Part shown: in pieces, positions 18,130 to 26,066 of the stretch | Layout of the letters: every line of letters starts with the position of its first letter | How positions within the stretch are numbered: position 1 is the stretch's first letter | Assembly (NCBI GenBank): GCA_002086835.1 | Contig: MVIG01000001.1 | Coordinates: forward strand, 1-64,000 | Direction of reading: 5' to 3' | Origin: Mycolicibacterium porcinum | GTDB lineage: Bacteria; Actinomycetota; Actinomycetes; Mycobacteriales; Mycobacteriaceae | Length of the DNA stretch: 64,000 bases | Program-made: the position numbers and the translations under genes | Notes under the pieces: generated by a model | What the model was told of the DNA's origin: nothing | Databases searched by the model: none | The model's input: only the letters and a program-made list of their open reading frames with translations

Positions 18130-18472
18130 CGCATGATCCTTCCTCGCACCATGTCGCGACTGATGACCGAACGCGCATCCGGCGCGTCGTCTGAATTCGA
18201 CCGCAGCGGATGCCAGGCCTGTGCTGGTGAAGCCATGGGACCTCGTTGCGATGTGAATTACATCTCAACCTGCGGGAACGGCATAGTCAACGGACAGTGC
18301 TGCACAGGCAAGTGCATAGATGCACACCGATGAAGCCGGCTGTGGCGCACCGATGCGCGGCTACTGCAGAGGCAACCAATTCGTCAGTTGCCGCGGTGTT
18401 TTCACGGCGGCGCGGGCCTGACGCGCGCCTAAGGGATAGTGCACTTCCGCCCCACCGCGGGGCCGAAGTGAC
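18130..18472. other. Intergenic region between permease and Ca2+/H+ antiporter
   Basis: This 343-base stretch separates two divergent genes and has no credible coding frame. Its one clear element is the palindrome at 18312-18325; a shorter GTGC-T-GCAC dyad lies just before it (about 18297-18305). The right part (18330-18472) shows nothing I can assign beyond presumed promoters. Confidence 0.5.
18312..18325. promoter_or_regulatory. Candidate operator GTGCA-N4-TGCAC upstream of the permease/amidase operon
   Basis: GTGCAT AG ATGCAC is an exact 14-bp palindrome, 183-196 bases upstream of the permease start. Within the 5-4-5 frame GTGCA-N4-TGCAC it is identical to the site at 14290-14303 in front of the LysR gene. 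The pairing suggests that the LysR protein binds both. Confidence 0.5.
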
Positions 18473-19561
18473 ATGATGACGCCCATGGGGACGGTGTTCA
18501 TCCGATCCGACAAGCTGCTGATCTTCGGTGGCCTGGCCATCTGTGTGGTGGCGGGGCTGGCTCACTACGGTGGCTGGCCGCACCTGGTCGGCTTCGTCGT
18601 CAGTGCGCTGGCAGTCACCGTATTGGCCTCCCTCGTCGGCCTGGCTGTCGAACAACTCGGAGACCGGTTCGGCCCCGGCGCAACCGGAGTGCTGCAGTCC
18701 GCACTCGGCAATCTGCCGGAGCTGTTCATCTGCATCTTCGCGCTCAAGGCCGGGCTGGTCGACGTGGTGCGGGCGGCGTTGATCGGCTCCATCCTGGCCA
18801 ATCTGCTGTTGGTGCTGGGTCTGGCGTTCCTGGTCGGCGGGCTGAAACACGGCCCGCAGAAGCTCGGTTCGGCCCAGGTCCGGACCATCCTCGTGCTGAT
18901 GGTGCTGTCGGTGACCGCGATGGCGATTCCGTCGATCGCCCACGAGGTGCACGCCCCCGCCTCCGAACACGAAGTGTCGTTCTCGATGATCGTGTCGGTG
19001 GTTCTGCTGGTGCTGTTCGGGTTGTCGCTGCCGTACTCGCTGAGCCGGGACCGGGGCAAGACCAGTGAGCCTGTGCCGCAACCGGATAAGGAAGCACCGC
19101 GGTGGCCGGTCGGGCTGGCCATCGGCATGCTGGCCATCGCCGGGGGATTGGCGGCGTTCGTATCGGACTGGTTCGTCGCCGCGCTGGAACCCGCGATGGA
19201 CTCGCTGCACATTTCGCAGGCCTTCGCCGGTCTGGTGATCGTGGCGATCGCGGGCAACGCGGTGGAGAACGTCGTCGGAGTGCAGCTGGCTGCCAAAAAC
19301 CAGTCGGAGTACGCCTTCTCGATCATCCTCAACAGCCCGATCCAGATCGCCCTGGTGCTGGCGCCGGTGCTGGTGCTGGTCAGTCAGATCTTCGGCCTCG
19401 CCTCGCTGACCCTGGTGTTCGGGCCGATGCTGATCGTCGCGCTGCTGGTCGCCGTCATCCTGGCCGCGATCATCGCCTTCGACGGCGAATCCACCTGGCT
19501 GGAAGGCGCCGCGCTGATCGCCCTGTACTGCATCATCGCCGCCTCGTTCTGGTGGGGCTGA
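18473..19561 (+). CDS. Ca2+/H+ antiporter (CaCA superfamily, CAX type)
   Basis: A 362-residue membrane protein with two homologous halves, each with the helix-bound acidic motif of cation/proton exchangers: GNLPELFICIFALK near residue 81 and GNAVENVVGVQLAAK near 261. About 10-11 hydrophobic segments, with an acidic/polar linker (about 190-215) between halves. It would export Ca2+ or similar cations in exchange for protons. Start ATG 18473 or 18485; no strong ribosome site decides. Confidence 0.87.
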   Translation: MMTPMGTVFIRSDKLLIFGGLAICVVAGLAHYGGWPHLVGFVVSALAVTVLASLVGLAVEQLGDRFGPGATGVLQSALGNLPELFICIFALKAGLVDVVRAALIGSILANLLLVLGLAFLVGGLKHGPQKLGSAQVRTILVLMVLSVTAMAIPSIAHEVHAPASEHEVSFSMIVSVVLLVLFGLSLPYSLSRDRGKTSEPVPQPDKEAPRWPVGLAIGMLAIAGGLAAFVSDWFVAALEPAMDSLHISQAFAGLVIVAIAGNAVENVVGVQLAAKNQSEYAFSIILNSPIQIALVLAPVLVLVSQIFGLASLTLVFGPMLIVALLVAVILAAIIAFDGESTWLEGAALIALYCIIAASFWWG

Positions 19562-19716
19562 CGCTCCGACCGCCGGCCACCGAGAGTGATTGAGGTAGTC
19601 GGTTACTCGTGTGCCCGCACGGTTGTGCTCGTCAACCTGTAGGGGCGCGGGCGGATTCACACACCGGAGGTGTGCGGCCGAACGCGTCCGACAACGAGTC
19701 AACAGGGGGAACTGCC

Positions 19717-20250
19717 ATGGAAACTTCATCTGGCCGGCGGGCCTTCGCCGGCGCGGTACTGACGGGCGTGTGTGCGGTCGGGGTGATGTTCGCACCGACG
19801 GCGCAGGCGGCGTCGCCGAAAGCCAAGCTCGTCAACACCCAGACCGGGCTGTGTCTGACCATCGCCGGTGGGGAGAGCACCGACAACAACGTTCACGCAC
19901 TGCAGTTCACGTGCGACTCGCACCCGTCGCGCCAGTGGTTCCTGGACGACATGGGCAACGGCACCGTGCAGATCAGAAACCTGCAAACCAACAAGTGTCT
20001 GACCATCGCAGGCGGGGTGAGCCGTGAGAACAACGTTCCCGCGTTGCAGTTCACCTGTGACGATCACCCGTCGCGCAGTTGGGTGCTGGATGACCAGGGC
20101 GACGGGACCACTCAGATCCGCAACGTCCAAACCCAGAAGTGCGTGACGATCGCAGGCGGGGTGAGCCACGACAACAATGTCGAGGCCGTGCAATTCGATT
20201 GCGACGACCACCCGTCGCGGACCTGGCGGCTCGTTTTCCAGGGCGGCTGA
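19717..20250 (+). CDS. Secreted ricin-type beta-trefoil lectin-like protein
   Basis: ATG 19717 has AGGGGGA at 19704-19710. The 177-residue product has a signal peptide (about 1-34, ending AQAAS) followed by three consecutive repeats of about 43-46 residues. Each repeat has a CLTIAGG/CVTIAGG segment, an NN(V) turn, a QF(T/D)CD strand and a W in the QxW position (RQWFLDD, RSWVLDD, RTWRL). Three repeats make one beta-trefoil, the carbohydrate-binding fold of ricin B. Each repeat has two Cys, compatible with one disulphide per lobe. A catalytic domain is absent, so it is probably a pure binding protein outside the cell. Confidence 0.85.
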   Translation: METSSGRRAFAGAVLTGVCAVGVMFAPTAQAASPKAKLVNTQTGLCLTIAGGESTDNNVHALQFTCDSHPSRQWFLDDMGNGTVQIRNLQTNKCLTIAGGVSRENNVPALQFTCDDHPSRSWVLDDQGDGTTQIRNVQTQKCVTIAGGVSHDNNVEAVQFDCDDHPSRTWRLVFQGG

Positions 20251-20251
20251 C

Positions 20252-20620
20252 TCAGACGGCGAACGCCAGCCAGTAGCCGACCGGGATCGTCGCGAAATAC
20301 CCGAGTATTCCGACGGGGATCCCGATCAGCGGCGTCCACTTGCGCCATTCGGCCACCGCGGCACCCGCGACGGCCAGCACGGTGCCGGCCACCAGACACA
20401 TCCACGGAATCCACACGAGGACGTTCTGGCCCTTGGCGGACAGCTGACACACCTTGTCGGTGACGCCTTCGTGACAGGGGTCGGTCGCCATGGCCAGCGG
20501 CAGCATCAGCACGACGGCCACGACGAAGCCCAAAACGCCCATGACGCTGAGCAACCCGACGAACCAGGCCCACTGCTTCCCGCTGTTGCGGACGGCCGCG
20601 GGTGGCGTCGGGTCGGTCAT
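20252..20620 (-). CDS. Small membrane protein of unknown function
   Basis: A 122-residue protein from ATG 20620 with three hydrophobic segments (about 17-42, 65-90, 98-120), a cytosolic start MTDPTPPAAV and one extracytoplasmic loop holding two Cys (DPCHEG, KVCQL) that could be disulphide-linked. It ends one base from the lectin gene, convergent. No family recognised. Confidence 0.6.
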   Translation of the reverse strand: MTDPTPPAAVRNSGKQWAWFVGLLSVMGVLGFVVAVVLMLPLAMATDPCHEGVTDKVCQLSAKGQNVLVWIPWMCLVAGTVLAVAGAAVAEWRKWTPLIGIPVGILGYFATIPVGYWLAFAV

Positions 20621-20672
20621 CAGCCAACCGTAGCGCCGGATAGGCCGCGTCACCTGCACCTCTTTGCGGCGG

Positions 20673-22283
20673 TCAGCCCTCTGCCGCGACCAGTGACCCC
20701 AGCTTGATGTCGGGGTTGTCGCGCTGGAAACCCTCCAGCCGCCACGGGGTGGAGAACAGCACCAGCATCACGCCGTCGCTGCGGGTCAGCACCTCGGCCG
20801 AGACCTGACGGTTCACGTACTCGGCGTCCTCGGGGCGAACGACGCGCGCGACCTGATAGGGCAGGGACTCCAGGGCGATCGGCGCGCTGAGTTCGGTGGC
20901 CATCCGGTGGGCGGCCACCTCGAACTGCATCGGGCCGACGGCGGCGAACACCGGCGCCTGGTCGCCACGCTTGTCCGAGCGCAGCACCTGCACGACGCCT
21001 TCCTGCTCCAGCTGCTCGATGCCCTTGCGGAACTGCTTGTGCTTGCTGGGGTCGGTGCCGCGGGCCACCGCGAAATGCTCGGGGGAGAAGCTCGGGATCG
21101 GCGGGTAGACCACCGGGACGTCGCGGTACAGCGTGTCCCCGGGGCGCAGGGCCGCGGCGTTGGCCAACCCGATCACGTCGCCCGGCCAGGCATCGTCGAG
21201 GGTCGAGCGCTGCTGACCGAACACCGACTGCGCGTACTTGGTGACGAACGGCTTGCCGGTGGCGGCGTGGGTGAGCACGTCGCCGCGCTCGAACGTGCCA
21301 GAGACCACCCGCGCGTACGCGATGCGGTCGCGGTGCGACGAGTCCATGCCGGCCTGCACCTTGAATACGAACGCGCTGAACGGCGAGTCCACCGCCCGCC
21401 GCACACCCTCGACATCGAGCGATCCGCTCGGCGCCGGAGCCAGCTCGACCAGGACGTCGAGCAGCTGGTTCACGCCGAAGTTCAGCGCGGCCGAGGTGAA
21501 CAGCACCGGGGAGGACTCACCGGACAGGAAGGTCTCGCGGTCGTAGTCGGACCCGTCGGCCGACAACAGCTCGGACTCCTCCACGGCGGTGTCCCAGTCG
21601 TCCCCGGCGGCCGCGTGGGCGTCGGCGGCGGCGATGTGTTCCTCCGGCGCCGCCGTCGCGCCGCCCGCGGTGCGGGTGAACCGGATGAACTTGTTCTCCC
21701 GACGGTCCATCACGCCCTTGAAGTCCCCGGCGATACCCACCGGCCAGGTCAGGGGAGTGGTGCGCAGTCCGATCCGCTCGTGGATCTCGTCCATCAACTC
21801 GAGGGCATGCCGACCGGGGCGGTCCCACTTGTTGATCACCGTGATGATCGGGATTCCGCGGTGCTTACACACCTGGAACAGCTTGAGGGTCTGCGGCTCA
21901 AGACCTTTCGCGGCGTCGATCAGCATGACCGCGCAGTCCACCGCGGTCAGCACCCGGTAGGTGTCCTCGGAGAAGTCGGCGTGGCCGGGGGTGTCGAGCA
22001 GGTTGATGACACAGTCGCGGTACGGGAACTGCAGCGCGGTCGAGGTGATCGAGATGCCGCGGGCCTTCTCCATCTCCATCCAGTCCGACACCGTCGAGCG
22101 CCGGCCGGCCTTGCCGTGGATCGCGCCGGCCTCGGTGATCACCCGGGCGTGCAGCGCCAGCGCCTCGGTCAGCGTCGACTTACCGGCGTCAGGATGGCTG
22201 ATGACGGCGAAGGTGCGGCGACGGGCCGCCTCGGCGGCGACGCGGCCCGATGGGGCGCTACGGGTATCCAGGGTGTCGGTCAT
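20673..22283 (-). CDS. prfC: Peptide chain release factor 3
   Basis: RF3 is a translational GTPase that removes RF1/RF2 from the ribosome after termination. The 536-residue protein has all GTPase motifs: SHPDAGKST (29-37), the switch region, DTPGHADFSEDTYR (G3), and NKWDRPG (G4), then the EF-Tu-like domain II and the RF3 C-terminal domain (SLPYQVARVV). Length and motifs match canonical RF3 rather than EF-G or LepA. It stands alone, leftward, between a small membrane protein and the toxin-antitoxin pair. Confidence 0.93.
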   Translation of the reverse strand: MTDTLDTRSAPSGRVAAEAARRRTFAVISHPDAGKSTLTEALALHARVITEAGAIHGKAGRRSTVSDWMEMEKARGISITSTALQFPYRDCVINLLDTPGHADFSEDTYRVLTAVDCAVMLIDAAKGLEPQTLKLFQVCKHRGIPIITVINKWDRPGRHALELMDEIHERIGLRTTPLTWPVGIAGDFKGVMDRRENKFIRFTRTAGGATAAPEEHIAAADAHAAAGDDWDTAVEESELLSADGSDYDRETFLSGESSPVLFTSAALNFGVNQLLDVLVELAPAPSGSLDVEGVRRAVDSPFSAFVFKVQAGMDSSHRDRIAYARVVSGTFERGDVLTHAATGKPFVTKYAQSVFGQQRSTLDDAWPGDVIGLANAAALRPGDTLYRDVPVVYPPIPSFSPEHFAVARGTDPSKHKQFRKGIEQLEQEGVVQVLRSDKRGDQAPVFAAVGPMQFEVAAHRMATELSAPIALESLPYQVARVVRPEDAEYVNRQVSAEVLTRSDGVMLVLFSTPWRLEGFQRDNPDIKLGSLVAAEG

Positions 22284-22332
22284 GTCGGCAGAAATGGTAT
22301 TGGCCCGGGGTGCAAAACAGTAATCGCGCGAC

Positions 22333-22716
22333 TCAGCGGTCTGCGTAGCTCCACGCCCGCAGTTGCCCGGCGACCTCGTCCAAGGCGGTTTCCGCGCCCG
22401 TGGCGACCCGGATCACGAAGTCGAAGCGGTCGCCTTCCGGCGCGCTGATCCATTGGCCGTTGATGGCCAGGAACGTCAGGCACGCTGTCCATGCCAGCCG
22501 TTTGTTGCCGTCGATTAATGCGTGGTTGCGGGCCAGCGAATGCAACAGTGCGGCGGCCTTGAGGTGCAGCTCGGGGTAGGCGTCTTCACCGAAGACTGAT
22601 GCGCGCGGCCGGGCCAGCGCCGATTCGAGCAGCCCGTAGTCCCCGACCTTGACGTCTTCTCCTACCGCGTGACGGGCAATCTCGAGGAGGTCGTCGAGAT
22701 CCAGGTATTCGATCAT
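22333..22716 (-). CDS. doc: Doc-type toxin (Fic/DOC family)
   Basis: A 127-residue death-on-curing protein. The catalytic loop reads HALIDGNKR (about residues 64-72), matching HxFx(D)GNxxR of Doc except that Leu replaces Phe; the invariant His, Asp, Gly, Asn, Lys and Arg are kept. Doc phosphorylates EF-Tu and stops translation. Its ATG overlaps the antitoxin stop in an ATGA, so synthesis is coupled to the antitoxin. Similar to the mycobacterial phd/doc-type module; I recall such a module near this region in M. smegmatis. Confidence 0.88.
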   Translation of the reverse strand: MIEYLDLDDLLEIARHAVGEDVKVGDYGLLESALARPRASVFGEDAYPELHLKAAALLHSLARNHALIDGNKRLAWTACLTFLAINGQWISAPEGDRFDFVIRVATGAETALDEVAGQLRAWSYADR

Positions 22717-22919
22717 GCGTCCTTCAGGCGTTCCAGAACCCCGGCTTCCTCGGCGACGACGCGTTGCAGCGCCGACTGAACTTTGGACTTGTGCGCGCGA
22801 CGTGCGATGTACTCATCGATGGCGGACAGCGCGACAGCCTGCATCGACCGCCCTTCGACAGCGGCCTGCCGGCGCAGCGCCTCGGTCTGTTCGTCACTCG
22901 TCCGCAGAGTCATGCCCAT
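22713..22919 (-). CDS. Ribbon-helix-helix antitoxin paired with Doc
   Basis: About 68 residues from ATG 22919 (ATG 22913 is an alternative). The N-terminal MTLRTSDEQTEALRRQA forms the beta strand and first helix of a ribbon-helix-helix DNA-binding fold; the charged C-terminus (about 45-68) would cover the toxin. This is not the classic Phd fold, but RHH-Doc pairs are known in actinobacteria. A tandem repeat just upstream (22927-22944) is a good candidate for the autoregulatory operator. Confidence 0.82.
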   Translation of the reverse strand: MGMTLRTSDEQTEALRRQAAVEGRSMQAVALSAIDEYIARRAHKSKVQSALQRVVAEEAGVLERLKDA

Positions 22920-22926
22920 GCCGCGA

Positions 22927-22944
22927 TGATACCGGTTTGATACC
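22927..22944 (-). promoter_or_regulatory. Tandem repeat, candidate antitoxin operator
   Basis: On the coding strand GGTATCA is repeated exactly, separated by AACC (18 bp, repeat spacing 11 bp, about one helical turn). It ends 7 bases before ATG 22919. RHH repressors bind short repeats one turn apart, so this fits autoregulation of the toxin-antitoxin operon. Confidence 0.5.
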
Positions 22945-23064
22945 ACCCTGGCCTTAGGTCAAATCCAGTGCGGTCAGCAGCGGCTCAGCCGGGTCAACCA
23001 TGGTGGCCACGCTATGCCACGGTAGAGACAACCGTTCGTACCAACGTGCTGCCGAAAGTGCCCG

Positions 23065-23598
23065 ATGAACATCTGCGTCTTCCTCTCCGCCGCCGACCTC
23101 GATGACCGTTACACCGAACCGGCGCGGGCCTTCGCCGAACTCCTCGGCAAGGGCGGCCACACCCTGGTCTGGGGTGGCTCCGACAAGGGGCTGATGAAGG
23201 TCGTGGCCGACGGAGTGCAGAACAGCGGCGGCCGCCTGGTGGGAATCTCGGTCGAGTTTCTGCGGTCCCACGCCAGGGCGCGGGCCGACGAGATGGTGAT
23301 CACCGCGGACCTGGCCCAACGCAAGGCGACGCTGCTGGCCCGTTCCGACGCGCTGGTGGTGATGGCCGGCGGCCTGGGCACCCTCGATGAAGCCACCGAG
23401 ATATTGGAGCTGCGCAAACACCGGCATCACGACAAGCCCGTGGTGCTGCTGAACACCGCAGGCTTCTACGACGGCCTGGTGATCCAGCTGCGACGGATGG
23501 AGCAGGACGGCTTCCTGCCCGTGGCGTTGGACGAGCTGGTGTTCGTCACCGAGGAACCCGACGCGGCAATCGCATACCTGGAGAACGCCGTTACCTGA
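23065..23598 (+). CDS. LOG-family protein (nucleoside monophosphate phosphoribohydrolase-like)
   Basis: A 177-residue Rossmann-like protein of the former 'lysine decarboxylase' family. It has VWGGSDKGLMKVVADG near 35-50 and MAGGLGTLDEATEI near 99-112, which correspond to the PGGxGTxxE motif and its Arg/Lys partners. Family enzymes release ribose 5-phosphate from (modified) nucleoside monophosphates such as cytokinin precursors. Here the first residue of the motif is Ala rather than Pro. It stands alone between the toxin-antitoxin pair and the L,D-transpeptidase. Confidence 0.8.
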   Translation: MNICVFLSAADLDDRYTEPARAFAELLGKGGHTLVWGGSDKGLMKVVADGVQNSGGRLVGISVEFLRSHARARADEMVITADLAQRKATLLARSDALVVMAGGLGTLDEATEILELRKHRHHDKPVVLLNTAGFYDGLVIQLRRMEQDGFLPVALDELVFVTEEPDAAIAYLENAVT

Positions 23599-23726
23599 AG
23601 CAACGACCCGATCACGACTCGCCCACATCGGGTGGCCGTTGTGCCGAACACCGGGCGCCCCGGCTACGATTGACGCACCGATCGGATCCTCGATCAATCA
23701 GGCCCTCGCCGAACCACATTGGAGTG

Positions 23727-24980
23727 ATGTTGACGTCTGTTCGTCGTGCCTACCTCGCGGTCGCACTTGCTGTGTTGGCCGTGGCGGGTGGTGTCGTTGT
23801 CTCGGCCCTGCCGGACTGCGCCGAGCACTGCCAGACGTTGGCCGCGGCGCCCCAGGGCGCCCCGCAGCCGTCGCCCACCGAGCCGGCCCGATTGACCATC
23901 ACCCCCAAGCCCGACGCCGAGGTCGATCCGCTGGCCCGGGTCATGGTCACCGCCGACACCGGCACCGTGGCGCGGGTGACGATGCTCAACGACGCCGGCA
24001 AAGAGATCCCCGGCGTCCTCACCCCGGACGCCAGGACCTGGAAGCCGACCACCACGCTCGGCTACGGCCGCACCTACACGCTGAAGGTGGACGCCCGCGG
24101 CCCCGGCGGCATGCCGACCCGCAAGACCATCACTTTCTCCACCGTGACCCCCGGCTACCAGGCCCGCGTCTACCTCAACGGCACCAACTACGCCCCGCTG
24201 CAGGACGGCGCCACCTACGGCGTCGGCATGGTGGTCGTCGCGCGCTTCGACGAGCCCGTCACCGACAAGGCCACGGCCGAGAACCGCATGAAGGTGATCA
24301 CCGAGCCCAAGGCCCTCGGCTCGTGGAACTGGATCGACGATCAGACCGCGCACTGGCGTCCGGAGAAGTACTACGCCCCGGGCACCAAGGTCACCGTCGA
24401 CGCCGGCATCTACGGCGCCAAACTCGGCGACGACCTCTACGGCGCGCAGGACGAGAAGGTGTCGTTCAACATCGGCCCCTCACACGTCACCGTCGCCGAC
24501 GACACCGACAAGCAGGTCCGGGTCTACGACAACGGCAAGCTCGTGCGCACCATGCCGACCTCGATGGGCATGGGCGGGACCGAGACCGTCGGCGGCACCA
24601 CGATGAGCTTCTGGACCCCGCGCGGCATCTACACCGTGATGGACAAGGCCAACCCGGTGATCATGGATTCCTCGACCTACGGCCTGCCCGTCAATTCCCG
24701 GCTCGGCTACAAGACGACCATCCCGTGGGCCACCCGGATCAGCATCGACGGCATCTACCTGCACCAGCTGAACTCGACCATCTGGGCGCAGGGCAAGGAG
24801 AACGTCAGCCACGGCTGCCTGAACCTCAGCGGCGAGAACGCCGAGTGGTTCTACAACTTCTCGGTGCCCGGCGACATCGTCGAGATCCGCAACACCGGTG
24901 GCGACCCGCTCAAGCCGACCAACAACGGCGACTGGTCCGTGCCCTGGGCCGAATGGCTCAAGGGCAGCGCCCTGCGCTGA
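23727..24980 (+). CDS. L,D-transpeptidase (YkuD domain, mycobacterial Ldt type)
   Basis: L,D-transpeptidases make the 3-3 cross-links of mycobacterial peptidoglycan. From ATG 23727 the protein has 417 residues: an N-terminal anchor/signal (about 6-28), two Ig-like domains (about 55-150 and 150-250), then the YkuD catalytic domain (about 250-395) with His346 and the signature SHGCLN at 361-366, Cys364 being the nucleophile. A GGAG at 23721-23724 is very close to ATG 23727 and better placed for TTG 23730, so the exact start is uncertain by one codon. It resembles the several Ldt paralogues of mycobacteria (possibly the LdtF type). Confidence 0.9.
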   Translation: MLTSVRRAYLAVALAVLAVAGGVVVSALPDCAEHCQTLAAAPQGAPQPSPTEPARLTITPKPDAEVDPLARVMVTADTGTVARVTMLNDAGKEIPGVLTPDARTWKPTTTLGYGRTYTLKVDARGPGGMPTRKTITFSTVTPGYQARVYLNGTNYAPLQDGATYGVGMVVVARFDEPVTDKATAENRMKVITEPKALGSWNWIDDQTAHWRPEKYYAPGTKVTVDAGIYGAKLGDDLYGAQDEKVSFNIGPSHVTVADDTDKQVRVYDNGKLVRTMPTSMGMGGTETVGGTTMSFWTPRGIYTVMDKANPVIMDSSTYGLPVNSRLGYKTTIPWATRISIDGIYLHQLNSTIWAQGKENVSHGCLNLSGENAEWFYNFSVPGDIVEIRNTGGDPLKPTNNGDWSVPWAEWLKGSALR

Positions 24981-24991
24981 GGCGGGCCGGT

Positions 24992-25762
24992 CTACTTCGG
25001 CGCGGGCAGCTTGGCCGCGATCCGGTCGATGACCTGATTGGCCTGTGCCTGCGAGTCGCCGTCACCGCAGACGATCGACTCGACGACGGCGCTCCCGCGG
25101 GCCAGGACGGCGTGATAGCAGTTGCGGGCCGGCGCTTCCTGCCGCGCGACGCCGCCGCCACCGCGGGCGGTGTCGCGGCGCGGGTCGGCCAAGGCTTCCG
25201 CGTTCTCCGCGGTGACCGGCCCGGCGGTCCAGTGCTGGGTGACGTCCTTGGCGGTGGTGGTGAACACGACGCCCTCGCGGCACTGCTCGTCGTTGATCAT
25301 CCGCACGGTGTTGCCGGCCACCCGCAGTGCCTGACGTCCGGGCTCAGGCCACACCGGTGACGTCTCCGGGAACACCTGAATCAGCTGGGCCGCCGACTGG
25401 CCCCGCCCACCGCGGTTGTTGTCGCCGACCACGCCCTGGTAGCCGTCGGCGCCCACGGCCTCCTGGAACAACAGCCGGGCCGCGCAGTCGCGGGGCTCGA
25501 TGCCGTCCGAGGGCTGTCCGGGCCGGCTGAACGTTGCGGTCTGCTTCACGTCGGTGTCGCCGATGACCTCACCCAGCTCGCCCGGGTTCAGGAGCGCCGC
25601 GCGCGCCGACGCGACCGGGTCCGCTCCCGGGGTGGCGGTCGGCGTCTGCGCGGCCGCGGATGTCGTGGCCGCCTTGGCCGATTCGTCGACCGAGCCGTCG
25701 ACACTGTGTGAACATCCCGCCAACAACACAACGGCTCCAAGCAAACCCACCACGCCCCGCAC
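24992..25762 (-). CDS. Lipoprotein with PknH-like extracellular sensor domain
   Basis: From GTG 25762 (a GAGGGGG site precedes it) the protein has 256 residues and begins with a lipoprotein signal, LLAGCS, Cys at about residue 17. The exported part (about 45-250) has the layout of the PknH_C domain: ALLNPGELGEVIGD, a C-terminal NxCYHAVLARG strand and four conserved Cys (DCAAR, EQCREG, NCYHA, IVCGD) that would form two disulphides. There is no kinase domain, so it belongs to the stand-alone mycobacterial Lpp sensor-like proteins. Convergent with the L,D-transpeptidase gene. Confidence 0.78.
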   Translation of the reverse strand: MRGVVGLLGAVVLLAGCSHSVDGSVDESAKAATTSAAAQTPTATPGADPVASARAALLNPGELGEVIGDTDVKQTATFSRPGQPSDGIEPRDCAARLLFQEAVGADGYQGVVGDNNRGGRGQSAAQLIQVFPETSPVWPEPGRQALRVAGNTVRMINDEQCREGVVFTTTAKDVTQHWTAGPVTAENAEALADPRRDTARGGGGVARQEAPARNCYHAVLARGSAVVESIVCGDGDSQAQANQVIDRIAAKLPAPK

Positions 25763-26066
25763 TGCGCCCCCCTCGTTCCTACTCTGCCGACCGCGTTGAA
25801 GTGATCGTTCCCGTCGCGCGGCACCGTTCGACCGTGGCCCGACGCGCCGCGATTGATCTTGCCCTAGGCGCCGGGGGTGCGAGCGCGGCAAATTACTGCA
25901 CCCGCAGCCGGGTGATCCGGAAATTAGTGCCTCTGAAGGCCGTCGGCTGCGGTTAGGATTTTCACGGTCACTGCCCGGTGGCTACCAGACACCGCGCGAA
26001 GGTCTGGTCGGCGGTGAACGATTCGAGGGATGCAGTGCGATCGATGCTGACTGTCGGGACGAGCCT
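25763..26066. other. Divergent intergenic region before the MoxR operon
   Basis: A 304-base stretch between the leftward lipoprotein gene and the rightward MoxR operon, with no credible gene. It holds one exact 7-bp inverted repeat, ACCAGAC (25984-25990) and GTCTGGT (26002-26008), spacer 11, ending 58 bases before the operon's first start codon; a candidate operator or leader hairpin. Nothing else could be assigned. Confidence 0.4.

Noticed and set aside
16819..18333. Long open frame (504 codons) on the plus strand over the NCS1 permease
   Set aside because: Antisense shadow of a hydrophobic protein; rich in His, Asp, Gln, without any recognisable motif or ribosome site.
20907..22448. Long open frame (513 codons) opposite prfC
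   Set aside because: Antisense of RF3, Arg/Gly/Val/His-biased, no motif.
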